A DNA stretch of 64,000 nt from Colwellia psychrerythraea (GTDB lineage Bacteria > Pseudomonadota > Gammaproteobacteria > Enterobacterales > Alteromonadaceae): the NCBI RefSeq assembly GCF_000764185.1, contig NZ_JQEC01000057.1, positions 62,001 to 126,000 on the forward strand, written 5' to 3'. The notes below the pieces were generated by a model. That model saw only the letters and a list, made by a program, of their open reading frames with translations, was not told the origin of the DNA and made no database searches. A program made the translations under genes and the position numbers. Positions 26,865 to 35,254 of the stretch are shown piece by piece. Every line of letters starts with the position of its first letter. The stretch's first letter is position 1.

Positions 26865-27713
26865 GTGACTGAGCAATTAACCGAGCATTTAACAGAACAA
26901 CAGATCATCAATAAAATAAATCAGCGTCAGTGCTTTAAGGCGATCATTGAAGGTGGTGCCTTTACCCTCAAAATTGAAAAATATCTGCCTGCTATGTCGG
27001 CAGCCATTCATGATGGTAGTAACTTTAGAACTGAGCTTGAAGACAATTGTTTGTTGGAAAGCCTTGACCGCTATTATGAAGAAGACCCATACACGGGGAG
27101 TTTTATCGCCAAGCAAGCAATCACTCTGATTGCCCATGACTCACGTTATGAATATGACTTAAATCGTGATACCGATGAATGTGTTTATGAAACCGCTTGG
27201 GGCAAAGAAATTTGGAAAGCCCCACTTAGTGAAGAAATGATTACTAAGAGTAAAGCCAAGCATGCGCAGTTCTACCGTATTGTAGCGGCAGTTGTAGAGG
27301 CATTAGTTGAAGATTTTGGTCAATGTATTGTTTATGACAATCATTCTTATAACTTCAAACGTCATGAGCGAAAAGATTTACCTGTACTTAACGTTGGTAC
27401 TAGTTCTGTTAAAAGTGAGCAATGGCGACCTATCATAAATAGTTGGCTGAGCGCTTTACAGGGGATGAATGTTGATGGCATTGAAGTCACCGCTGCAGAA
27501 AATGATATTTTCTACGGTAAAGGTCGCTTAGCTGGTTTTTGTCATAGCCGTTATGACAATGTTTTGGTATTAGCGACTGAAGCTAAGAAAGTCTTTATGA
27601 ATGAATTAACGGGGGAGGCTAATGAAGTGGTATTACCGTCATTACAGCAAGTTTATAATGCTACTGTGGCCGAACATACTCAGTGGTATATCAATGAATA
27701 TCATAAAAGCTAA
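26865..27713 (+). CDS. N-formylglutamate amidohydrolase-like protein
   Basis: 282 residues, GTG start with AGGGAG 7 bp upstream. Three segments match the FGase fold: AAIHDGSNF (family: iHdG), DSRYEYDLNRDTD (family: R-x-x-x-DLNR) and DNHSYNFKR followed by NVGT. Family members hydrolyse N-formylglutamate or related amides in histidine breakdown or peptide processing. No hut genes are near, and the QEGLA-motif partner often found with such proteins is absent, so the substrate is open. No signal peptide. Confidence 0.75.
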   Translation: MTEQLTEHLTEQQIINKINQRQCFKAIIEGGAFTLKIEKYLPAMSAAIHDGSNFRTELEDNCLLESLDRYYEEDPYTGSFIAKQAITLIAHDSRYEYDLNRDTDECVYETAWGKEIWKAPLSEEMITKSKAKHAQFYRIVAAVVEALVEDFGQCIVYDNHSYNFKRHERKDLPVLNVGTSSVKSEQWRPIINSWLSALQGMNVDGIEVTAAENDIFYGKGRLAGFCHSRYDNVLVLATEAKKVFMNELTGEANEVVLPSLQQVYNATVAEHTQWYINEYHKS

Positions 27714-27737
27714 CAGTAAACTTACTTCCTAACCTAT

Positions 27738-27779
27738 AAAAAAGCACCTTACTGATAATTTAAGTAAAGGTGCTTTTTA
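27738..27779. terminator. Bidirectional terminator
   Basis: AAAAAGCACCTT (27739-27750) and AAGGTGCTTTTT (27767-27778) with extended pairing ACT/AGT and a bulged A. It lies between convergent genes. Confidence 0.85.
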
Positions 27780-27807
27780 TTTCTTACTAGTTGTCTTACG
27801 CTAGGAT

Positions 27808-29973
27808 TTATAGCCAGCCGAGTACATCTTTCATTACTGACCAGCGTGGTTTTTTCGCTTTTGGGTTTTTACCTAAAATCCAATAATCGTAAACCTTTTC
27901 TTGGAAACCAGTTTCCTTTTTGAGTTTCAGCCAAGTATTCATATACTGTACATAATCTAACTGGCCTTTTGGCATTACAAAAGCAATAGGTGCTCTGAAT
28001 CTAAGGCCTTTAGGAATAACGGCTGAATAATTTGGATATAACATAGCCCAAGCAGACCCTGCTTCGGTTGAGTAAATTAAAGCGTCTACTCCCTCATAGT
28101 CTCCTTTAAGAAACTTTCTAACCTTAGTTACTTCGGTTAACTGCGCTTTTGGTAAGTATTCCTTAACAATATCTCGGTAATATTTATTTTTTCCCATACC
28201 TAAATTGAGCGTATCCATAGCTTGCATAGTATAAAGCTCGGCAAAGTCATCACGTTTAGCATCACTAACTAATAAGCCCAGTGTATGAAAAGAGTAGGGG
28301 TCTGAAAACGTTACTGCTAATGCACGTTTTGGGGTAATAGTGTGGCCACCAATAATGATGTCAACACTGCCGTCAGCTAACAGCTCTGCGCCATCAGTTC
28401 TATCTTTGATAAGGATCAAGGATAAATTGATATCTAGATCTTTGGCAAATTGATTGAGCAGCTCAACATCAAACCCGATCATACGGCCATCTTTGTTTCT
28501 AAAAGCATAAGGTAAGCTATCATAATGATAACCAACACGCAGACTTTTACGGGCAAGAATTACCTCCAGGCGAGGTTGTTGCTGCTCATAATATCCTAGT
28601 GGAGTTAGCTCTTTATACTGGTCTATTTTTGCGCTGATATTCATCGATTTCATCGACTCAAACGTTTGTACACCTTCGTACTTGTACGGTATTAAAGATT
28701 TTAAAACAAAACCAGCTGCTATCATCACACCAAAGGTGACAGCTAAGTGCACACCAATGGCTTGCATCATTCTATGCCATTTTAGTTTTTTTAGTACGGC
28801 AGAGGCAACGAGTAAAGTCACGACAAAACCATGAAGTGCGGCTAAGCCAGTAGCAAAACGTGCTGTTACTACACTGCCTAATAAATATAATTGAAATTGA
28901 TCAGCAGGTAAGTCGAAAAAGTCCAGTAAAAATGGAATTGCAACAGCCATGCTGCCAAAAGCAGTTAACGCGCCCATAATAACAAAAGATATATAGTCAT
29001 CAAAACCTAGAGGCGAGCCAACATACCAAGCTGAAAATAGAATAAAACCTAAACCTAATAATGTGCCGGTGCTTGGGAAACTATAGGCGGTAGGTACAAG
29101 CACATCAACGGTCGAATCTGTCTCCTCACACTCCATGCCGTGCTTGGCTAATAGCTCTTTACTGCGCTCAATTATCATCGGTAGAACGACTAAAACTGTG
29201 CCGGTAGCTAATGCTGTTATAACAGCTTCACCAGCGGTTGATAATATTTCACGGTAGGAAAATGGCGTAGCCCAATGAATTATTAGTGGTAAAAATACAA
29301 AAGCAAGAAGTGCAGCAGCAGTAATATACACCCATAAAAATACTTGTAAGCGACCAAGCTCATCAACGGCTAGTGTGCCGGCGGCAGAAGCTGAAATCGC
29401 AAAAATACCCAAAGGCGCTAATTTAGCCACATAAGAAGCAACTTTCATCAAACTATCACCAATATTGGTGGTTAAGGTTAATAAAGTTTCTTTGTTTTGT
29501 ACTTTGATTAAGGCCACACCCATAAGTAATGAAAATAGCACTACCGCAGGCACAATCGTTTCAGATAATGAAGCAAAAATATTACTGGGGATGTAAAGTT
29601 TTACAAAGTTAAAAGCGGCGGGTTCAGCAATCATACTGGTACTGAAAAAACCGGCAGTTTGCCAATTAGGATAAGCTAAGGGTAGTAATAATAAGGTCGC
29701 CATAACAGACAACCACATAATTACTATTACTTTTACTGCACGCATACCTATGCGGCTGGCCATATTACTGTCTAATCGACCCAGACCACCAATAATTGAA
29801 ACCAGTACATAAGGTAATACGGTCATCTGTAATAAGCGAATGTAAACATCACCAATAACTTCTAGGTGACCTGCAGGCTCACCAACAAAAATTCCGGTAG
29901 ATATACCGAGTATTAAAGCAATGATGACCCGTTGAAAAGGGCTCAGTTTTTTGTATAGATTTACTAATGGCAT
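27808..29973 (-). CDS. Dicarboxylate/cation symporter fused to a solute-binding domain
   Basis: 721 residues from the ATG at 29973 (GGAG 6 bp upstream; a longer start at 30006 is unlikely). Residues 1 to about 410 form a DAACS/GltP-type symporter with the usual helices and the hairpin regions. A further hydrophobic helix (LAVTFGVMIAAGFVLKSLI) follows, then from about 485 a bacterial solute-binding protein family 3 domain (RVGYHYDSLPYAF, GFDVELLNQFAKDL, DIIIGGHTITPKRA). The extra helix should place the binding domain in the periplasm. Substrate probably an acidic amino acid or dicarboxylate. Confidence 0.88.
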   Translation of the reverse strand: MPLVNLYKKLSPFQRVIIALILGISTGIFVGEPAGHLEVIGDVYIRLLQMTVLPYVLVSIIGGLGRLDSNMASRIGMRAVKVIVIMWLSVMATLLLLPLAYPNWQTAGFFSTSMIAEPAAFNFVKLYIPSNIFASLSETIVPAVVLFSLLMGVALIKVQNKETLLTLTTNIGDSLMKVASYVAKLAPLGIFAISASAAGTLAVDELGRLQVFLWVYITAAALLAFVFLPLIIHWATPFSYREILSTAGEAVITALATGTVLVVLPMIIERSKELLAKHGMECEETDSTVDVLVPTAYSFPSTGTLLGLGFILFSAWYVGSPLGFDDYISFVIMGALTAFGSMAVAIPFLLDFFDLPADQFQLYLLGSVVTARFATGLAALHGFVVTLLVASAVLKKLKWHRMMQAIGVHLAVTFGVMIAAGFVLKSLIPYKYEGVQTFESMKSMNISAKIDQYKELTPLGYYEQQQPRLEVILARKSLRVGYHYDSLPYAFRNKDGRMIGFDVELLNQFAKDLDINLSLILIKDRTDGAELLADGSVDIIIGGHTITPKRALAVTFSDPYSFHTLGLLVSDAKRDDFAELYTMQAMDTLNLGMGKNKYYRDIVKEYLPKAQLTEVTKVRKFLKGDYEGVDALIYSTEAGSAWAMLYPNYSAVIPKGLRFRAPIAFVMPKGQLDYVQYMNTWLKLKKETGFQEKVYDYWILGKNPKAKKPRWSVMKDVLGWL

Positions 29974-30180
29974 TTTGTCTCCAAGAGGGAAAGAGCATAA
30001 AGTCAATTTATAGCCGTTATTATGACTTTTCTAAAAGGTTATTCAAGTAGTTGCACCAGTTAAATAACAAGCTAACTTATCAAAATGCAATATATAAGCT
30101 GTATCGACTGCCTGTGAGTGGCATAAACAAGTAAATATAGGCAATAATGTCTTGGGCATTATTTCTCTATAGAAGATGAC

Positions 30181-30205
30181 TTATCAGTGATAATATCAAT
30201 TGATA
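30181..30205. promoter_or_regulatory. Tandem palindromes, candidate operator
   Basis: Two adjacent palindromes, TTATCA-G-TGATAA (30181-30193) and TATCAATTGATA (30194-30205), share the TATCA/TGATA half-site. They sit in the 314-bp divergent region between the fused symporter and the HlyD/DUF2955 operon. No regulator gene is adjacent. Confidence 0.45.
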
Positions 30206-30287
30206 ACAATATGAATAACGCTTGATATCCTTGGTATTTAGTAAAAAGGTGCAGTAAGTATCCTTAATTTAGGGAAATAAAAATAAC

Positions 30288-31436
30288 ATGTCAGAACGAG
30301 AGCTAAATAAAGAAAAAGTTAAAGAAACCCCAGCTGCACAAATAACCAAGCCAGAAGTTAATGTTCTTGTAGAAACGGCAGATCCTGTACGTAGGATAAC
30401 TAAATATGTGTTAGCCATTACAGCTTTAATTTTTATTTGGTACATCATCGCTGATAGACATGCGCCTTGGTCAGACCAAGCCAGAGTGCAAACTTATGTT
30501 ATTCCTATTGTGCCGCAAGTCTCAGGTCGGGTAACCGAAGTTTTAGTTAAGCAAGATCAAATAGTCTCCCCTGGCGATGTCTTATTTAAAATAGATCCAA
30601 GTGATTATCAATTGGCTGTTGAAGATGCTGAAGCAGCTTTAGAGTTAGCTGGGCAAGAAATTGGCGCAGGTATGGCTACGGTAGTAACTGCCCAAGCACA
30701 GCTGGTTGTCGCTGAAACTAATGTTGAACATGTTAGGGCGCAAAGTGCTCGTGTATTTGAAATGGAAGAAAAAAATGTTCTTTCACATTCAGACGGTGAT
30801 AAAGCACGTGCCGCAATCAAGGCGAGTAAAGCCGAAGTAATAAGCGCTAAAGCGAACTTAGATAAAGCCAAGCAATCGTTAGGTAAGGCGGGTAATGCAA
30901 ACCCACGTATCCGTTCAGCATTAGCGAAATTGAAAAAAGCCCAATTAGATTTAAGCCGTACTGTAGTCTTGGCACCCTCATTAGGTGGCATTACTAATTT
31001 ACAGATAGATATAGGGTTTTATGCGAAAGCTGGCGCTGCCGCTATGACCTTTATTGAAGGTAATACGGCTTGGATTCAAGTTAACTTACGTGAGAATAAC
31101 TTAGCCAACTTAGCCATAGGAAATTCTGTTGAAATAGCTTTAGATGTTGATCCGGGTACTATTTATCGCGGAAAAATTAGCAGTATAGGTTTTGCGGTAG
31201 ATACAGCTTCAACGAGTGCTGTCGGCAGTTTAGCTAACGTAGAGTCAAAAAGTGGCTGGTTAAGAGATGCCCAGCGCTTTCCTGTGATGATAACCTTTGA
31301 TGATGACAGTACTAAAGGCAAGCGCCGTTTAGGTGGGCAAGCCGATGTGCAAATTTATACCGGTGATAATTGGTTTGTGAATAGTTTAGGTTGGGCTTGG
31401 ATTCGAGTATTAAGCATACTTTCTTATGTCTATTAA
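30288..31436 (+). CDS. HlyD/EmrA-AaeA family efflux adaptor
   Basis: Periplasmic adaptor of 382 residues. Cytoplasmic N-terminus, one membrane helix around 39-55 (YVLAITALIFIWYII), a lipoyl half-motif (PQVSGRVTEVLVKQDQIVSPGDVLF), an alpha-hairpin of about 95-210, the second half-motif and a beta-barrel. The AaeA-like arrangement and the following DUF2955 permease point to a two-component inner membrane efflux unit, possibly using TolC. An AGGGAA ribosome-binding site precedes the ATG. The C-terminal end overlaps the next gene by 11 bp. Confidence 0.88.
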   Translation: MSERELNKEKVKETPAAQITKPEVNVLVETADPVRRITKYVLAITALIFIWYIIADRHAPWSDQARVQTYVIPIVPQVSGRVTEVLVKQDQIVSPGDVLFKIDPSDYQLAVEDAEAALELAGQEIGAGMATVVTAQAQLVVAETNVEHVRAQSARVFEMEEKNVLSHSDGDKARAAIKASKAEVISAKANLDKAKQSLGKAGNANPRIRSALAKLKKAQLDLSRTVVLAPSLGGITNLQIDIGFYAKAGAAAMTFIEGNTAWIQVNLRENNLANLAIGNSVEIALDVDPGTIYRGKISSIGFAVDTASTSAVGSLANVESKSGWLRDAQRFPVMITFDDDSTKGKRRLGGQADVQIYTGDNWFVNSLGWAWIRVLSILSYVY

Positions 31437-32478
31437 AATGACCGATAAATCAGCTAGTATTGGCAAAAATATATTTGCTGATGTTAAAGCGATGCGCACT
31501 TTACGTTTTGCCTTTGGTGTAACTTTCGCTTGTGCTTTAGCTTATGGTATTAATTGGCCGTTGGCTTTTTTAATGCCTGTTTTCACCGCAATGATCTTGG
31601 CGATGCCATTACCAAAACCATCGGTAAAAGCAAGTTTTTACAATATGGTGAGCACGCTGCAAGCATTTGCTATTGGACTCGCTTTTTCTTTATTCTTTTT
31701 ACAATATCCAATGGCTTATTTAATAACGCTAGCTTTGGTGTTATTCCATTTATATTATTACTTAAATCGTGGTGGCTCTTTTTGGTTTACCTTAATGGCG
31801 ATGATCGCGATTTTAATTTTACCAATGATAGCCAATACCAATGAAGGTCTGGCAATAGGCTTTTCTGCTGGTTTTGTTTATTCCAGTTGGTTAACTATTG
31901 TTATGCTTTGGTTGGCGCATTTTGTTTTTCCTGACCCTAGCTTTACCCACTTTCCGGTAAAACCTAAATATAGCAATGTCTATTCAAAAGTTGCCGCTAA
32001 AACTGCTTTAAAAAGCACCTTGGTTGTTTTTCCCATCGCGGCAGTTTTTATAAGTTATGGCTTGAGTGATTATTTACTTGTGATTATTTTTTCAGCGCTT
32101 TTCATTCTGAAACCTGACTTGGCAGAAGGTAAAGAAGCAGGTATGAATTCATTACTTTCTACCTTGTTAGGAGGCACATTTGCTTGTGTTTTTTATTGGT
32201 TAATTGTCGCAGTACCACAATTTAATTTTTACTTGTTTTTACTGTTTGCTACCGCGCTATTTTTTGGTCGCCATATCTTTTCTGGTACGCCAATAGCCAA
32301 ATATTACAGCTCTGGTTTTATTGCCTTGCTGGTTATTGTTAATAGTGCAATGGCAGCAGATAGTAATTTTAGTGAAATATTAGTCCAACGGGTTTTACTT
32401 ATTTGCTCAGCAATTTTTTATATTATCTGTGCTTTAAAAGTACTTGAACGTTTTTGGTTTAAAGCCAATAACCAATAG
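31426..32478 (+). CDS. DUF2955 / FUSC-like inner membrane efflux protein
   Basis: 350 residues with about nine or ten hydrophobic helices in two clusters, resembling the aromatic acid exporter (AaeB/FUSC) group and DUF2955. Overlaps the adaptor gene by 11 bp if the ATG at 31426 is used; a second ATG at 31438, directly after the adaptor stop, is an equal alternative because neither has a clear ribosome-binding site. The pair very likely forms an efflux system; the substrate is unknown. Confidence 0.83.
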   Translation: MSIKMTDKSASIGKNIFADVKAMRTLRFAFGVTFACALAYGINWPLAFLMPVFTAMILAMPLPKPSVKASFYNMVSTLQAFAIGLAFSLFFLQYPMAYLITLALVLFHLYYYLNRGGSFWFTLMAMIAILILPMIANTNEGLAIGFSAGFVYSSWLTIVMLWLAHFVFPDPSFTHFPVKPKYSNVYSKVAAKTALKSTLVVFPIAAVFISYGLSDYLLVIIFSALFILKPDLAEGKEAGMNSLLSTLLGGTFACVFYWLIVAVPQFNFYLFLLFATALFFGRHIFSGTPIAKYYSSGFIALLVIVNSAMAADSNFSEILVQRVLLICSAIFYIICALKVLERFWFKANNQ

Positions 32479-32554
32479 CCCTAGTACTTGAATGTAGAAG
32501 GTGGATAAAAAATAACTGACAGCTATTTAATAAACTCTATGTTTCCAGAGCAAA

Positions 32555-32770
32555 TTAGCTGTTCATATTTAGCGGTTGTTTTTTACTTCTCTTTTGTTGA
32601 TGCATGCGCTTATCGGCGAGTGTTAAACACTCAGATTGACTTTTACTCTCTATGTTTGATGCTATTCCAAAACTGATGCCCTAAACCTCTTTTTCATCAA
32701 TTATTTGCAAAGCCTGACCTGTCAGTTCTATTGAATGTTCATCGGGTAAATGAATAGACCAAGCTTGATT
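32555..32770 (-). pseudogene. Remnant of a GGDEF domain C-terminus
   Basis: Reverse-strand reading gives a segment ending SFGIAS, then LTLADKRMHQQKRSKK, which matches the last strand and helix of GGDEF domains (S-x-G-I-A...ADKRMYQAK). A TAG stop at 32681-32683 interrupts it just before GISFGIAS, and the GGDEF signature itself is missing. It lies downstream of the broken receiver domain on the same strand, so both probably come from one decayed PleD-like gene. Confidence 0.6.
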
Positions 32771-32894
32771 AGTAATTAAACTAATCAACAAAAAATAATG
32801 CTTTTATATACAGCGGCACAATTATTAAAATAACTTTATGCTAATAATATTAGAGCTAGAGAATCATAATATTTTACTGCTGAAAAATTAATTG

Positions 32895-33122
32895 TCAAAA
32901 CCGCACAATTATTGGAATGGTTGACTTATTACAGCTCCAAGAACGAATTATTTTAGTCGCTTCTAAACCATCCATTACGACCAGATCAAAATCTCCTGAT
33001 TTAAGTTGCTTAAGTGCTACCTCGCCATTATTTGCAACATCAACCTTATGGATTAGGTTTCCGAGTACAGCAAGCATAAGTCCTTGTAATATTCGAGTAT
33101 CTTCAACTAACAATATCTTCAT
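32895..33122 (-). pseudogene. Truncated response regulator receiver domain
   Basis: 75 codons. The N-terminal half of a receiver is clear (KILLVEDTRILQG, VDVANNGEVALKQL, FDLVVMD), with the phosphoacceptor aspartate in VVMD. The segment that normally follows (xMPxMD) is missing, so VVMD runs directly into GLEATKIIR, and the frame ends after STIPII where the conserved lysine strand should come. It is too short to fold as a receiver and is judged non-functional. Confidence 0.7.
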
Positions 33123-33302
33123 TTTGCTAGGAATAGTATTTGCAAATTAAGAAAGAATTCTTATATTGCGCTTAATATCTAGCCTCAGATTTGTTCAGCT
33201 ATATCGGAAAAACCTTTTAAGTGTTTAAATTTAGTACCTTACTTAGTTGGTACAGTTTTTGATATAACTTATTATACGGCGACTTTTATTTGTTTTATTG
33301 AG

Positions 33303-33336
33303 TTTTTAAATCATCAAAGAGATCATGATTTAAAAA
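33303..33336 (+). other. AT-rich perfect hairpin upstream of PEP-CTERM gene
   Basis: TTTTTAAATCAT (33303-33314) and ATGATTTAAAAA (33325-33336) are 12-bp perfect arms, ending 43 bp before the PEP-CTERM start. It could be an operator or a leader structure. Confidence 0.4.
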
Positions 33337-33379
33337 TAATAGATATCCGATTGTTAATGTAAATAAGAGGGAATTCAAA

Positions 33380-34027
33380 ATGAGAAATAAAATATTTAAT
33401 TCATTGTTTACCAGCTTAATTTTTACTTTATATATGTTGATAAACATTGCTAATGCAGGAGTGATTACCTTAAATAATAATACTGAAATTTCTACGTTAA
33501 CATTATCTAGTAGTTTTACCGGTTTTTATAGTTACGGTACACCCAACACAGCTTCTGCTAATACAGGGCTTGAGGAAGAAGGTAATGCAATAATGTTTTT
33601 AGCTGAATATAGTGGTGAATTAGCCTTTTTTACTTTGTTAGATGCTCCTGGAGTTGCTCATCCTCTTCGCTCCCTTAATATGACTTTAAGTGATTTTAAT
33701 TTGTCTGATGTTGTTTTAGTGGATGATTCTAAAGAAGGAACGTCAAGTGGTTTTAGTTGGCGGTGGGTTTCTTGTTGCACCGATGGAATGATTTACAAAA
33801 TAAGCAATAAGGATGATTTTAATATTGATATTACTTTTAGTGATATTGTTGGTATAAATAGCTTTAAGTTTCTTTCTTTTACCGATCAATTTATTACCCC
33901 AGAAATAATCATAGTTGATAGTTCTTTTTCTATTCAAGCGACACCAGTACCTGAGCCAGCGGTACTTGCTATTTATGCTTTAGGTTTAATTGGTTTGGGC
34001 TTACGCCGTTATAATAAAAGCGCTTAA
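33380..34027 (+). CDS. PEP-CTERM sorting domain protein
   Basis: 215 residues. Signal peptide about 1-27 (YMLINIANAG), a beta-rich extracellular body with no recognised catalytic domain, and a C-terminal sorting signal: VPEP followed by a hydrophobic helix (LAIYALGLIGLGL) and the basic tail RRYNKSA. Such proteins are processed by exosortase and usually linked to exopolysaccharide export; no exosortase is in this window. A GAGGGAA ribosome-binding site precedes the start. Confidence 0.88.
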   Translation: MRNKIFNSLFTSLIFTLYMLINIANAGVITLNNNTEISTLTLSSSFTGFYSYGTPNTASANTGLEEEGNAIMFLAEYSGELAFFTLLDAPGVAHPLRSLNMTLSDFNLSDVVLVDDSKEGTSSGFSWRWVSCCTDGMIYKISNKDDFNIDITFSDIVGINSFKFLSFTDQFITPEIIIVDSSFSIQATPVPEPAVLAIYALGLIGLGLRRYNKSA

Positions 34028-34118
34028 CTGTAATACTATTTTCATAAATAGCCATTGTTGGGAATTTCTTCTATTTTCATCCATTGAAGTTGTAGTGTGC
34101 AGGTATAGTCAGATAAGG

Positions 34119-34152
34119 GGCACAATTTATTCCCTGCGGAATCAATTGTGCC
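34119..34152 (-). other. Long hairpin adjoining tRNA-like repeat 1
   Basis: GGCACAATT-T-ATTCC, loop CTGC, GGAAT-C-AATTGTGCC: a 14-bp stem with a single mismatch. Its right arm includes the first bases of the tRNA-Thr-like repeat. Confidence 0.5.
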
Positions 34153-34205
34153 GACTGCCAGAATCAAACTGCTAGGCTTATATGAGTTACTGATTCAATC
34201 GGTAG
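34146..34205 (-). repeat. Degenerate tRNA-Thr 3'-end repeat, copy 1
   Basis: Starts with TGCCGACTGCCAGAATCAAA, which matches the acceptor and T-arm of the intact tRNA-Thr downstream apart from a few substitutions, then a stretch unlike the tRNA. About 60 bp is shared with copy 2 with few differences. No D-arm or anticodon arm, so not a functional tRNA. Confidence 0.65.
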
Positions 34206-34234
34206 TTGATTGTGTTGACAAATTCCAGACGAAC

Positions 34235-34264
34235 AAAAACCTTAACATTGCTGTTAAGGTTTCG
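34235..34264. terminator. Hairpin between the tRNA-like repeats
   Basis: AAACCTTAACA (34237-34247), TTGC loop, TGTTAAGGTTT (34252-34262), with A/T-runs; it fits a terminator reading leftward from a former tRNA unit. Confidence 0.6.
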
Positions 34265-34284
34265 TTTCTTCCTTGCGGAATAAA

Positions 34285-34344
34285 TGGTGCCGACTGCCAG
34301 AATCAAACTGCTGGGCTTATATGAATTACTGATTCCATTAGTAG
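34285..34344 (-). repeat. Degenerate tRNA-Thr 3'-end repeat, copy 2
   Basis: TGGTGCCGACTGCC including CCA, then GAATCAAAC as a mutated T-loop, followed by the same non-tRNA tail as copy 1. It is preceded by GCGGAAT, as in copy 1, so the repeat unit extends beyond the tRNA part. Confidence 0.65.
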
Positions 34345-34382
34345 GGCGGTTGTTACTTCATGTAAGGTGAATTTAAGGCAAT

Positions 34383-34412
34383 AAAAAAGCCTCAACATAA
34401 ATGCTGAGGCTT
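34383..34412 (-). terminator. Terminator of the tRNA-Phe/tRNA-Thr operon
   Basis: AAGCCTCA and TGAGGCTT arms, with a T-run when read on the minus strand. Located 24 bp beyond the tRNA-Thr 3' end. Confidence 0.75.
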
Positions 34413-34435
34413 ATTATATTCTCACTGAGAATGAA

Positions 34436-34511
<76 letters not shown>

Positions 34512-34624
34512 ACACAAAGCTGTGTGCAGTATTCAAGACTAAGTTAATTGACTTAAACACTCTGGCACCGAAATAATGCTTAATATTACTAATAAAATAA
34601 TAACTGAGCACCACTTCTGTAAAA

Positions 34625-34700
34625 TGGTGCCCCGACCCGGATTTGAACCAGGGACACGAGGATTTTCAATCCTCTGCTCTACCAACTGAGCTATCGGGGC
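34625..34700 (-). tRNA. tRNA-Phe (anticodon GAA)
   Basis: 76 nt with CCA; GCCCCGA acceptor, anticodon loop TTGAAAA, T-arm with GGTTCAAATCC. Its sequence is identical to the plus-strand copy at 43998. It lies upstream of tRNA-Thr in the same operon. Confidence 0.96.
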
Positions 34701-34748
34701 ATATCATGTATAACTTGGCTTTAATCTGCTACCTCGTTAAGACGGGGC

Positions 34749-34779
34749 GTATTAAACTGTTTTTCCTTTACCCCGTCAA
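34749..34779 (-). promoter_or_regulatory. Promoter of the tRNA-Phe/tRNA-Thr operon
   Basis: Minus-strand TTGACG (34774-34779), with TTTAAT at 17-bp spacing or TAATAC at 19 bp as -10, followed by a GC-rich discriminator GCCCCG typical of stringently controlled stable RNA promoters. Confidence 0.6.
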
Positions 34780-34915
34780 CTGTTTTTTACTAACTTTTTT
34801 ATAAAAAGTGTCTATTTGCTGTTTTTTACAGCAGATATGTTTTTTGTGCAGTTTTTGTGAGCGTTAACGAGTGATAAAATAACCAGGCTGATGCAAGGTC
34901 GCAATAAAATAACTT

Positions 34916-35188
34916 CTATTTACTTGGAGGTACATAACCTTCAATCTCAGGTTCTTTGCCTTCAAATAGGTAAGCAACCATGGCTGTTTCTAAAAAATTA
35001 CGGTCATCGGCATTCATCATGTTCATTTTTTTCTCATTAATGATCATAGTTTGTTTCTTTTGCCAGATAGTCCAAGCCTCTTTAGAAATATTATCAAAGA
35101 TACGTTTACCTATTTCACCAGGGTAAAGTTGAAAACCTAAACCTTCCGCGTCTTTTTTTAGATTTTGACAAAATACTGTGCGACTCAT
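34916..35188 (-). CDS. yggX: Fe(2+)-trafficking protein YggX
   Basis: 90-residue cytoplasmic protein linked to iron handling and oxidative protection of Fe-S clusters. The N-terminus MSRTVFC holds the conserved cysteine, followed by the family's YPGEIGKRIFD and the C-terminal IEGYVPP. It follows mutY, as in E. coli, with 66 bp between; MutY is itself an Fe-S enzyme. Confidence 0.95.
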   Translation of the reverse strand: MSRTVFCQNLKKDAEGLGFQLYPGEIGKRIFDNISKEAWTIWQKKQTMIINEKKMNMMNADDRNFLETAMVAYLFEGKEPEIEGYVPPSK

Positions 35189-35254
35189 AATGTTTTCTCT
35201 TCTCTATATTTAGGTAGGTGATAGTTAATTTAACTTTTAGCTAATTGCTAACTC

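Noticed and set aside
33990..34175. 61-codon plus-strand frame running from the PEP-CTERM gene into the tRNA-like repeat
   Set aside because: It overlaps the end of a convincing gene and a non-coding repeat.
34146..34344. Possible additional tRNA genes
   Set aside because: Only the acceptor and T-arm resemble tRNA-Thr; D-arm and anticodon arm are absent.
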